The notes beneath the pieces were generated by a model, which was not told where the DNA came from, made no database searches, and was given only the letters and a program-made list of their open reading frames with translations. 6,076 nt of DNA, taken from an uncultured Clostridia bacterium (GTDB lineage Bacteria > Bacillota > Clostridia > TANB77 > CAG-508). This document shows, piece after piece, positions 1 through 5,028 of this stretch (positions are counted from its first letter, which is position 1; the number at the start of each line of letters is the position of its first letter). Made by a program: the position numbers and the translations under genes. Location: assembly GCA_934183045.1 (NCBI GenBank), contig CAKPRW010000078.1, positions 1 to 6,076 on the forward strand. Reading direction: 5' to 3'.

Positions 1-3
1 CTA

Positions 4-399
4 CTATACTCTTCTTCTTTTTGGTGGTCTACATCCATTGTGTGGTATTGGTGTTACGTCTTTAATTGCACTTATTTCAAGTCCAGCAGTTTGAAGTGAT
101 CTTATTGCAGCTTCTCTTCCTGAACCTGGTCCTTTAACAAATACTTCTACAGTTTTTAATCCATGTTCCATAGCTGCTTTAGCTGCTGTTTCAGCAACTT
201 GACCTGCAGCAAATGGTGTGCTTTTTCTAGAACCTTTAAATCCTAATTCTCCAGCACTTCCCCATGAAATTGTATTTCCTTGAGTATCTGTTATTGTAAC
301 TATTGTATTATTAAAACTAGAATGAATATGTGCAGCACCTTTTTCGATGTTTTTTCTATTTCTTCTAGCAACTTTTTTTGTTGTTACATTTTTAGCCAT
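4..399 (-). CDS. rpsK: 30S ribosomal protein S11
   Basis: S11 lies on the platform of the small subunit near the mRNA exit site and the Shine-Dalgarno helix. From the ATG at 399 the product is 131 residues, the usual family length. Its basic N-terminus (KKVARRNRKNIEKG) leads to AHIHSSFNNTIVTITD (23-38) and the core ISWGSAGELGFKGSRKSTPFAAG (44-66). GPGSGREAAIRSL follows (90-102). The C-terminal signature DVTPIPHNGCRPPKRRRV (114-131) is complete. Two stop codons, TAG TAG, stand in tandem at the end (positions 6-1). The gene follows rpsM after 64 nt; rpsD, rpoA and rplQ normally come next but lie outside the window. Confidence 0.98.
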   Translation of the reverse strand: MAKNVTTKKVARRNRKNIEKGAAHIHSSFNNTIVTITDTQGNTISWGSAGELGFKGSRKSTPFAAGQVAETAAKAAMEHGLKTVEVFVKGPGSGREAAIRSLQTAGLEISAIKDVTPIPHNGCRPPKRRRV

Positions 400-410
400 T
401 TTGCTTAACT

Positions 411-417
411 CCTCCTT
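411..417 (-). promoter_or_regulatory. rpsK ribosome-binding site
   Basis: AAGGAGG lies 11 nt upstream of the ATG at 399. An in-frame ATG at 423 lies before this site and would translate through it, adding eight residues, so it is rejected. Confidence 0.82.
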
Positions 418-463
418 GTTCAAAAATTAAATTTTGAATTAAAATTCATATATATTTTTATTT

Positions 464-832
464 TTATTTTTTACTTTTGCTAACAAGTTTTCTAGGACCT
501 TTTCTAGTTCTAGCATTAGTTTTTGTTCTTTGTCCTCTAACTGGTAAACCTCTTCTATGTCTTAATCCTCTATAACATCCGATTTCTGTAAGTCTTTTAA
601 TATTTAAAGCAACTTCTCTTCTTAAATCACCTTCTACTGTGTATGATTCGTCAATTACTTTTCTAATATCATTAACTTGATCATCTGTTAAGTCTTTTAC
701 TCTAACATCTGGATTTATTCCAGCTTTTTCAAGAATTTTTCTAGAACTTGCTACACCTATTCCATAAATATATGTAAGTCCTATTTCTACTCTTTTTTCT
801 TTAGGTAAATCTACTCCTGCTATACGAGCCAT
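464..832 (-). CDS. rpsM: 30S ribosomal protein S13
   Basis: S13 sits in the head of the small subunit and contacts the P-site tRNA and the large subunit. The 122-residue product has the usual length. It starts MARIAGVDLPKEKRVEIGLTY, followed by the YGIG helix-two-turn-helix motif (23-26). The basic signature region has GCYRGLRHRRGLPVRGQRT (85-103) and then the tRNA-contacting tail KTNARTRKGPRK (104-115). I chose the ATG at 832 because every family member begins M-A-R-I-A-G and GGAGGTG lies 9 nt upstream. The gene opens the alpha-operon part and is preceded by a candidate structured leader. Confidence 0.98.
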   Translation of the reverse strand: MARIAGVDLPKEKRVEIGLTYIYGIGVASSRKILEKAGINPDVRVKDLTDDQVNDIRKVIDESYTVEGDLRREVALNIKRLTEIGCYRGLRHRRGLPVRGQRTKTNARTRKGPRKLVSKSKK

Positions 833-841
833 ATTTTTTTG

Positions 842-848
842 CACCTCC
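842..848 (-). promoter_or_regulatory. rpsM ribosome-binding site
   Basis: GGAGGTG lies 9 nt upstream of the ATG at 832. An in-frame TTG at 850 overlaps this site and is rejected as the start. Confidence 0.88.
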
Positions 849-880
849 AAAATAATTGTTTTTAATTTATTTGTTTGTCC

Positions 881-953
881 TAAATTCCATTAAAGGTGAA
901 ATGCATCAATAGAATATAGCTCCACACTCTCCTATTGATCTTTAATGAATTTA
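881..953 (-). ncRNA. Candidate structured leader of rpsM (22-bp interrupted stem-loop)
   Basis: Three perfectly paired blocks line up in register. The outermost is TAAATTC/GAATTTA (7 bp, 881-887 with 947-953). The next is ATTAAAG/CTTTAAT (7 bp, 889-895 with 940-946). The apical block is ATCAATAG/CTATTGAT (8 bp, 905-912 with 932-939). In the RNA the 3' strand carries a 9-nt bulge GCAUUUCAC and a 1-nt bulge, and the 19-nt apical loop is GAGAGUGUGGAGCUAUAUU. The loop contains GUG and the bulge contains CAC, so a loop-bulge contact is possible. The element ends about 48 nt before the rpsM ATG, and no T-run follows. Its position ahead of the alpha operon suggests an autoregulatory leader, as E. 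coli S4 uses for this operon; the ligand here is unknown. Confidence 0.55.
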
Positions 954-966
954 AAACATATATATA

Positions 967-1026
967 AACACAAATTGATATGTATATATTTTAAAAATAT
1001 ACACAGCCGCTACCAAAATTTGTGTT
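967..1026 (-). repeat. 10-bp inverted repeat with internal hairpin after rpmJ
   Basis: AACACAAATT (1017-1026) and AATTTGTGTT (967-976) are perfect 10-base complements. Between them lies a 7-bp hairpin (TGTATAT/ATATACA type, 981-1003) and an unpaired GC-containing stretch, TTGGTAGCGGCTG (1004-1016). No T-run follows the right arm, so it does not look like a terminator. It encloses a possible promoter, so it may act either as RNA structure in read-through transcripts or as a DNA site. Confidence 0.45.
988..1016 (-). promoter_or_regulatory. Possible promoter for rpsM-rpsK
   Basis: TTGGTA (1011-1016, 4 of 6 matches to the -35 consensus) and TAAAAT (988-993, 5 of 6 matches to the -10) are separated by 17 nt. 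Transcription would start near 980-982, upstream of the long rpsM stem-loop. Matches of this quality occur by chance in AT-rich DNA, so support is modest. Confidence 0.3.
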
Positions 1027-1043
1027 ATTAACTAATTTAAGGA

Positions 1044-1157
1044 TTAACCTTGTCTTTGCTTATGTTTTGGGTTCTCACAGATTACTCTTATTTTACCCTT
1101 TCTTTTTATTATTTTACATTTGTCACATATCTTTTTAACTGATGCTCTTACTTTCAC
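1044..1157 (-). CDS. rpmJ: 50S ribosomal protein L36 (zinc-ribbon form)
   Basis: This small gene encodes 37 residues, the standard length of L36, a large-subunit protein. The sequence begins (M)KVRASVKKICDKCKIIKRK and continues GKIRVICENPKHKQRQG, ending at TAA. Cys11, Cys14, Cys27 and His32 form the zinc ribbon of the C+ form of L36, so this is not the zinc-free paralogue. The start is GTG, reading as methionine, with a very strong Shine-Dalgarno site 6 nt upstream. The gene lies in its usual place between infA and rpsM. A bulged stem-loop directly upstream touches the ribosome-binding site, and a 211-nt gap rich in inverted repeats follows before rpsM. Confidence 0.97.
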   Translation of the reverse strand: MKVRASVKKICDKCKIIKRKGKIRVICENPKHKQRQG

Positions 1158-1163
1158 TTTCTA

Positions 1164-1172
1164 CACCTCCTT
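1164..1172 (-). promoter_or_regulatory. rpmJ ribosome-binding site
   Basis: AAGGAGGTG, nearly the full anti-16S complement, lies 6 nt upstream of the GTG at 1157. It supports GTG as the L36 start. Confidence 0.9.
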
Positions 1173-1203
1173 GGCTAATTACAGTGGCTGTTGTTTATTA
1201 GCC
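1173..1203 (-). promoter_or_regulatory. Stem-loop abutting the rpmJ ribosome-binding site
   Basis: Arms GGCTAAT (1197-1203) and ATTAGCC (1173-1179) pair perfectly over 7 bp. Within the 17-nt loop, ACAG and CTGT form a further 4-bp stem capped by CCA. The 3' arm is immediately followed by the rpmJ Shine-Dalgarno site AAGGAGGTG. The rest of the infA-rpmJ gap (1204-1265) is AT-rich, with a short GTTAA/TTAAC repeat and nothing else that I can support. A role in controlling rpmJ translation or in mRNA processing is inference. Confidence 0.4.
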
Positions 1204-1265
1204 TTTCTGCATATATATATGGGTTAATTTTTAACTATGTTAGTTTATATGTAAGATATAAAAGT

Positions 1266-1484
1266 TTATTTTCCTCTCCATGTGATTCTTCCTCTTGTTA
1301 AATCATATGGTGAAAGTTCAACTTTTACTTTATCTCCTGGCAATATTTTTATATAATTCATTCTTAGTTTACCTGAAATATGAGCTAATATTTGATGTCC
1401 ATTTTCAAGTTCTACTTTAAAATTAGTATTTGGTAAAGTTTCTACTACTGTACCTTCAACTTCTATAACATCTTCTTTTGCCAA
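1266..1484 (-). CDS. infA: Translation initiation factor IF-1
   Basis: IF1 binds the ribosomal A site on the 30S subunit during initiation and works with IF2 and IF3. The 72-residue product is full length and consists of one OB-fold. It opens AKEDVIEVEGTVVETLPN (2-19), continues FKVELENGHQILAHISGKLRMNYIKILPGDKVKVELSPYD (22-61) and ends in the basic LTRGRITWRGK that is characteristic of the family. The start codon is TTG, directly preceding the conserved Ala-Lys-Glu-Asp sequence; no ATG exists in frame near it and AGGAGG is 8 nt upstream. A perfect consensus promoter lies about 60 nt upstream. A non-ATG start on the gene of an initiation factor is notable because start-codon choice is itself controlled by initiation factors. 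Confidence 0.98.
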   Translation of the reverse strand: MAKEDVIEVEGTVVETLPNTNFKVELENGHQILAHISGKLRMNYIKILPGDKVKVELSPYDLTRGRITWRGK

Positions 1485-1490
1485 TATCTT

Positions 1491-1498
1491 TCCCTCCT
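1491..1498 (-). promoter_or_regulatory. infA ribosome-binding site
   Basis: AGGAGGGA lies just upstream of the TTG start, with 8 nt between AGGAGG and the codon. It is close to ideal and may offset the weak TTG start. Confidence 0.85.
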
Positions 1499-1511
1499 AT
1501 TTTAAGAGTTT

Positions 1512-1562
1512 TATTATACAATTTTTTCCTTTGATCGCATAATAACTATTGTATTATACAAT
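1512..1562 (-). repeat. 11-nt direct repeat flanking the infA leader
   Basis: ATTGTATAATA occurs exactly twice on the minus strand, at 1552-1562 (containing the promoter -10) and at 1512-1522, 40 bp apart. The second copy also contains TATAAT but has no credible -35 element (TATGCG at the 17-nt distance). It might be a second protein-binding site or a weak extra promoter. Confidence 0.4.
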
Positions 1563-1577
1563 ACTTTTAAAGTATTG
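1547..1577. repeat. Two overlapping perfect palindromes in the infA promoter
   Basis: The first palindrome, CAATACTTTAAAAGTATTG (1559-1577, 9-bp arms, 1-nt centre), fills the -35/-10 spacer. The second, TATTGTATAATACAATA (1547-1563, 8-bp arms, 1-nt centre), is centred on the -10. They overlap by five bases, with centres 13 bp apart. Placement over the core promoter is that of an operator; no binding protein can be named from the sequence. Confidence 0.55.
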
Positions 1578-1581
1578 TCAA
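1553..1581 (-). promoter_or_regulatory. Consensus housekeeping promoter upstream of infA
   Basis: The -35 hexamer TTGACA (1576-1581) and the -10 hexamer TATAAT (1553-1558) both match the sigma-70/sigma-A consensus perfectly and are separated by the ideal 17 nt (1559-1575). The -35 lies inside the last codons of map and the map stop lies in the spacer. The predicted transcription start is near 1546-1547, giving an infA leader of about 60 nt. This promoter should transcribe infA, rpmJ, rpsM and rpsK independently of the upstream spc genes. Confidence 0.82.
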
Positions 1582-2337
1582 TATTTCTGGCTCTTTTTCT
1601 GTAATTAAAATTGTATTTTCATAATGTGCAGACAAACTTCCATCTTCTGTTATTATTGTCCAACCATCATCTAATTCTAAAATATCTGGTTTTCCTTGTA
1701 TTACCATTGGTTCTATAGCTAATGTCATACCTGGTTCTATTCTAATTCCTCTTCCAGCTTTTCCGTAATTTGGAATTCCAGGATCTTCATGCATTTGCTT
1801 TCCTATACCATGTCCTTGGAATTCTCTAATTACGCTATAACCTTGTGATTTAACATATTCACCTATTGCATGACTAACATCACCTATTCTGTATCCAGGT
1901 TTTGCAAATTTTATTCCTTCAAAAAATGCTTGTTTTGTAACTTCCACTAATCTTTTAGCATCTTTTGATACATTACCTACCATAAAAGTTCTTGCAGCAT
2001 CTCCATTGTATCCATTTTTCAATGCTACTGTATCTACACTTACAATATCCCCATCTTTTATTATTTTATTTTTTGATGGAACTCCATGTATTATTTCATC
2101 ATTTATTGATATACATATAGAAGCAGGATATGGTGGTACTCCTTTTATTCCAGGATTATATCCCTTTTCTGCAGGAATTGCTCCTAAGCTTCTTATTGTT
2201 TTTTCTGCTATTTGATCAACTTCCCATGTTGTCATTCCAGGTTTTATTTTATTTTCAATTTCTTGATACATTAATGCTACTACTCTACATGCTTCTCTCA
2301 TGTATTCTATTTCTCTTTTTGATTTTATTGTTACCAA
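1567..2337 (-). CDS. map: Methionine aminopeptidase, type I
   Basis: This enzyme removes the N-terminal methionine from nascent proteins when the second residue is small. The 256-residue length fits the short type Ia form without an N-terminal zinc extension. All five metal ligands of the family can be placed: Asp102 (SVDTVA), Asp113 (NGDAAR), His176 (GHGIG), Glu209 (IEPM) and Glu240 (HYENT). The active-site histidines His84 (DEIIHG) and His183 (QMHED) are also present. Numbering runs five above the E. coli enzyme throughout. The start is TTG, with AAAGGAG 10 nt upstream and an in-frame TGA just before it. The last codons (Leu-Thr of ILTIL) double as the -35 hexamer of a promoter for infA. 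Clostridial clusters often carry a small KOW-domain gene after map; none is present here. Confidence 0.97.
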   Translation of the reverse strand: MVTIKSKREIEYMREACRVVALMYQEIENKIKPGMTTWEVDQIAEKTIRSLGAIPAEKGYNPGIKGVPPYPASICISINDEIIHGVPSKNKIIKDGDIVSVDTVALKNGYNGDAARTFMVGNVSKDAKRLVEVTKQAFFEGIKFAKPGYRIGDVSHAIGEYVKSQGYSVIREFQGHGIGKQMHEDPGIPNYGKAGRGIRIEPGMTLAIEPMVIQGKPDILELDDGWTIITEDGSLSAHYENTILITEKEPEILTIL

Positions 2338-2347
2338 TTTTATTCAT

Positions 2348-2354
2348 CTCCTTT
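2348..2354 (-). promoter_or_regulatory. map ribosome-binding site
   Basis: AAAGGAG lies 10 nt upstream of the TTG at 2337. An ATG immediately after this site (2347) is out of frame with map, and an in-frame TGA lies only a few bases before the TTG, so TTG is the only start that keeps the family N-terminus. Confidence 0.75.
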
Positions 2355-2368
2355 AATAATAGCTTAAC

Positions 2369-3025
2369 TTACCCTTTTATTTCTTTTACTAATTCCTCTG
2401 CAACATCTTTTCCAAGTTTATTAACTCTCTCGCTTACTTCTTCAGTATTTAAAATTCCTTTTTCTTTATAATAATCAATTAATGGACTTGTTTGTTCAAA
2501 ATAAGTATTTAATCTTGATTTAATAGTTTCTACATTATCATCTTTTCTTTGTACTAATTCATGTCCACATTTATCACAAATACCTTCTTTTTGTGAAGGA
2601 TTTAATTTTAAATTATAAACAGCTTTACATTCTGGACATACTCTTCTGTTTCCTATTCTTTCTATAATTTCTTCTTCTGGTGTTATTAAATTAATAACCA
2701 TATCTACTTTTTTATTTTTACTTTTTAATATGTTTTCTAAATCTTCAGCTTGTTTTACTGTTCTTGGGAATCCATCTAATATAACACCATTTTTAGCATC
2801 CTCTTCTTCTAATCTATCTCTTATTAGATCAACAGTAACTTCATCTGGAACTAATTGTCCTTTTGATATATATTTATCTGCTAATTTTCCTAATTCAGTT
2901 TGTTCCTTTATATGCTTTCTAAAAATATCTCCTGTTGAAACTTGTGGAATATTAATTTTTTCAGACAAAATCCCTGCAACTGTTCCTTTACCTGTTCCAG
3001 GCGCACCTAACATAATAATTATCAT
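2369..3025 (-). CDS. adk: Adenylate kinase, zinc-binding long-LID form
   Basis: Adenylate kinase catalyses ATP + AMP to 2 ADP in the cytoplasm. The 218-residue product has the P-loop GAPGTGKG (7-14), the AMP-site TGDIFR (31-36), the DGFPRT motif (84-89) and an NRRVC lead into the LID. The LID carries Cys130, Cys133, Cys150 and Cys153 (CPEC...CDKC), the four-cysteine structural zinc site common in Gram-positive enzymes, followed by RKDD (160-163) and the late arginine of KSRLNTYFEQT. The ATG at 3025 has GGAGG (3034-3038) 8 nt upstream; Met5 would put that site too far away. The gene lies 196 nt after secY in a gap with a possible attenuator, and 31 nt before map. Confidence 0.98.
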   Translation of the reverse strand: MIIIMLGAPGTGKGTVAGILSEKINIPQVSTGDIFRKHIKEQTELGKLADKYISKGQLVPDEVTVDLIRDRLEEEDAKNGVILDGFPRTVKQAEDLENILKSKNKKVDMVINLITPEEEIIERIGNRRVCPECKAVYNLKLNPSQKEGICDKCGHELVQRKDDNVETIKSRLNTYFEQTSPLIDYYKEKGILNTEEVSERVNKLGKDVAEELVKEIKG

Positions 3026-3150
3026 AACCTTTTCCTCCGTTTTCTTTTTTGATTATCTTTTCATTGTAGATAACCTTTACAATATTTATTTTATTAAACA
3101 TATTATAAATTTTCTATAATAAAATAAACATTATAAAAATTATCTAAAAA

Positions 3151-3228
3151 TCAATTGATGGAGATAGAATAAAGTCTGTAAAATATTAATATACAGACTA
3201 AACCCTTTCTCCGATACAATTTTATTCT
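3151..3228 (-). promoter_or_regulatory. Candidate structured/attenuator region after secY
   Basis: Read as RNA, the arms AGUCUGUA (3192-3199) and UACAGACU (3173-3180) form a perfect 8-bp hairpin with an 11-nt loop. Two further pairings around it compete sterically. In fold A, AGAAUAA (3222-3228, the secY end with its stop codon) pairs with UUAUUCU (3166-3172) and stacks on the hairpin. In fold B, AAUUG (3217-3221) plus GGAGA (3208-3212) pair with UCUCC (3160-3164) plus CAAUU (3153-3157). Fold B is followed by GAUUUUU, so it resembles a weak intrinsic terminator; fold A would prevent it. A ribosome at the secY stop would mask an arm of fold A. All pairings are seen; the regulatory role is inference. 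Confidence 0.4.
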
Positions 3229-4541
3229 AAGAATCCCTTATAGTGTCTCATTGCTAATTGAGATTCTAATTGTTGTACTGTTTCTAGAGCAACACCTACA
3301 ACGATTAATATTGATGTTCCACCAAAAGCTATATTAAGATTTGTAAATCTTAGTAACATTGGTAGTATGGCTATTATTGCTAAAAATAATCCACCAAACC
3401 ATGTTAATTTTGATATAATTGATGATAAATATTCTGTTGTTGGTTTTCCTGCTCTAATTCCAGGTATGAATCCACCATTTTTCTTTATATTATTTGATAC
3501 TTCTGCTGGATTGAATGTTGCATAAGTATAGAAAAATGTAAATCCTATTATTAATAATAAATATACTAAAGCATTTGCTATTGAATATCCAATTCCTACA
3601 TTTGAAGTTGATGTAGCAATTGAGAATTTGTATAGACCTGCTAAAAATCCTGTTTGATTTGCTATATCAGATACAAATATTTGGATAATCATAGCTGGGA
3701 ATGTCATAAATGATGAAGCAAAAATTACTGGCATTACACCTGCCATTGCAAGTTTTAATGGTATATGTGTACTTTGTGCTCCAACCATTTTTCTTCCTAC
3801 TACTTTTTTAGAGTATTGTACAGGTACTCTTCTTTCAGCTTGTTGTACGAATACAACTCCAACAACTAAAATAAGTGCTCCAAGTACTATACCTAATGCT
3901 GTTAATAATCCTGTTGTACTAAATCCTGATTCTGGTAAAATCAAATTCCATAATGTTGTAATTCCACTTGGTAATCTTGATATGATACCAATAAAAATTA
4001 ATAATGAAATTCCATTTCCAATACCTTTACTTGTGATTTGTTCTCCAAGCCACATTAATATTGCTGTTCCAGCAACTAATCCTGTTATTACTAACAACCC
4101 TGTTGTAAAACTATTATCTACAAATATTCCTGTTGATTTGTATGATAAATAAATTCCAGCTCCTTCAACTAAAGCTAATACAACAGTTAATAATTTTGTA
4201 TATCTATTGATTTTTTGTCTTCCTTCTTCTCCACCTTCTTTAGTAAGTTTTTCTAAAGAAGGAATAATCATTGCAAGTAATTGAATAACTATTGAAGCTG
4301 TAATATACGGACTTATTGACATTGCAAAAACTGAAAATCTAGAGAACGCTCCTCCTGATATCATATCAATTAATCCTGCTATTCCATTTGAACTTCCCAT
4401 AGCCTCATTTAATGCTATACTATTTACTCCTGGAACTGTAATATAACATCCGAATCTAAATACTACTATTAATATTAAAGTATATAATAATCTCTTTCTT
4501 ACCTCAGGTGTCTTTAACGCATTTTTTATTGTTTTAAACAA
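3222..4541 (-). CDS. secY: Preprotein translocase subunit SecY
   Basis: SecY is the ten-helix core of the SecYEG channel, which exports unfolded proteins and inserts membrane proteins. The 439-residue length is typical. Visible landmarks include the N-terminal amphipathic segment (1-17, KTPEVRKRLL) and helix 1 (about 18-38, including FRFGCYITVPG). The plug/helix 2 region is GGAFSRFSVFAMSISPYITASIVIQ (63-87). The signature GIGNGISLLIFIGI follows (173-186). The cytosolic C4/C5 loops are RRVPVQYSKKVVGRK (237-251) and FNPAEVSNNIKKNGGFIPGIRAGKPT (343-368), the latter with the conserved Arg363 region that contacts ribosome and SecA. The tail is QQLESQLAMRHYKGFLE. The start is TTG, forced by an in-frame TAA immediately before it (the rplO stop) and by the family N-terminus. 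The last codons contribute to an intergenic RNA structure. Confidence 0.98.
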   Translation of the reverse strand: MFKTIKNALKTPEVRKRLLYTLILIVVFRFGCYITVPGVNSIALNEAMGSSNGIAGLIDMISGGAFSRFSVFAMSISPYITASIVIQLLAMIIPSLEKLTKEGGEEGRQKINRYTKLLTVVLALVEGAGIYLSYKSTGIFVDNSFTTGLLVITGLVAGTAILMWLGEQITSKGIGNGISLLIFIGIISRLPSGITTLWNLILPESGFSTTGLLTALGIVLGALILVVGVVFVQQAERRVPVQYSKKVVGRKMVGAQSTHIPLKLAMAGVMPVIFASSFMTFPAMIIQIFVSDIANQTGFLAGLYKFSIATSTSNVGIGYSIANALVYLLLIIGFTFFYTYATFNPAEVSNNIKKNGGFIPGIRAGKPTTEYLSSIISKLTWFGGLFLAIIAILPMLLRFTNLNIAFGGTSILIVVGVALETVQQLESQLAMRHYKGFLE

Positions 4542-4976
4542 TTAAATCACCTCAGCCTTTCCGCCTAAAGCTTCAATTTCTTCTTTTGCTTTTGCTGTGA
4601 ATCTGATAGCTTTAACATTTACTTTTTTCTCTAATTTACCTGTAGCTAAAACTACTATTCCATCATTTACTTTTCCTATAATTCCTTCTTCTAGTAATGT
4701 TTCAGCTGTAATATCTGTTGCTTTTGATTTGTTTAACATTTTCATTGTTACTTCTGTGTAAGTTTTAGCATGGATATTTGTAAATCCTCTTTTTGGTAAT
4801 CTTCTATATAATGGTGTTTGACCACCTTCGAATCCTCTTCTTACTCCTCCACCAGATCTTGCTTTTTGTCCTTTTTGTCCTCTTCCTGATGTTTTTCCAT
4901 TTCCTGATCCAATTCCACGTCCTACTATGTTTCTTTTTGTTTTCTTAACGGCTGGTTTTAATTCTCCTAGTTTCAT
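4542..4976 (-). CDS. rplO: 50S ribosomal protein L15
   Basis: L15 is a large-subunit assembly protein with a long rRNA-threading N-terminal extension. The 144-residue product starts MKLGELKPA and has the glycine- and lysine-rich extension expected of the family: VGRGIGSGNGKTSGRG (18-33), GQKARSGGG (36-44), then FEGGQTPLYRRLPKRGF (49-65). The globular C-terminal part ends ALGGKAEVI. I chose the ATG at 4976 because a GGAGGTG Shine-Dalgarno site lies 9 nt upstream (4986-4992). The in-frame GTG at 4988 falls inside that site and would add four non-family residues. The stop codon directly abuts the TTG start of secY, and the secY Shine-Dalgarno site lies within the last codons, so the two genes are probably translationally coupled. 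Confidence 0.97.
   Translation of the reverse strand: MKLGELKPAVKKTKRNIVGRGIGSGNGKTSGRGQKGQKARSGGGVRRGFEGGQTPLYRRLPKRGFTNIHAKTYTEVTMKMLNKSKATDITAETLLEEGIIGKVNDGIVVLATGKLEKKVNVKAIRFTAKAKEEIEALGGKAEVI
4547..4553 (-). promoter_or_regulatory. secY ribosome-binding site inside the rplO end
   Basis: GAGGTGA encodes part of the last L15 residues (Glu-Val-Ile) and lies 5 nt upstream of the secY TTG start. It supports TTG as the true start and implies that ribosomes finishing rplO can reload on secY. Confidence 0.8.
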
Positions 4977-4985
4977 TATGACTTG

Positions 4986-4992
4986 CACCTCC
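4986..4992 (-). promoter_or_regulatory. rplO ribosome-binding site
   Basis: GGAGGTG lies 9 nt before the ATG at 4976. It fixes the L15 start and rules out the GTG at 4988, which overlaps it. Confidence 0.85.
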
Positions 4993-5000
4993 TTTATTTA

Positions 5001-5028
5001 ATTACATTCACATGTTATACCATGTAAT
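5001..5028 (-). repeat. Stem-loop in the rpsE-rplO gap, where rpmD usually lies
   Basis: In the 53-nt gap between the rpsE stop and the rplO start, the arms ATTACAT (5022-5028) and ATGTAAT (5001-5007) can pair over 7 bp. Inside them, ACATG and CATGT offer an alternative 5-bp stem. The helix is AT-rich with no T-run behind it, so it does not look like a terminator. It may be a small processing or stabilising hairpin, or chance in AT-rich DNA. Confidence 0.3.

Noticed and set aside
419..438. Inverted repeat TTCAAAA/TTTTGAA between rpsM and rpsK.
   Set aside because: Seven nearly all-AT base pairs with no T-run or conserved feature; likely background of low-complexity sequence.
967..1026. Rho-independent terminator after rpmJ.
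   Set aside because: The helix is AT-rich with a large interior and is not followed by a T-run on the minus strand.
1514..1540. Short upstream reading frame in the infA leader (MRSKEKIV followed by TAA).
   Set aside because: It has no Shine-Dalgarno site and would begin only about six bases after the predicted transcription start. A frame this short is expected by chance.
1485..1566. Possible KOW/L14e-like small gene between map and infA, as in many Clostridia.
   Set aside because: The gap is only 82 nt and is taken up by the infA promoter, leader and RBS; no such frame exists.
2006..3119. Open frames on the plus strand opposite map and adk, and similar ones opposite rpsE and rplR.
   Set aside because: They lie antisense to clearly conserved genes, have biased low-complexity composition (runs of Leu/Phe/Ser) and no credible ribosome-binding sites.
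3102..3135. Two TATAAT motifs on the minus strand (3102-3107 and 3130-3135) upstream of adk.
   Set aside because: Neither has a recognisable -35 element at 16-18 nt, and such hexamers are common in this very AT-rich gap. A promoter for adk remains possible but unsupported.
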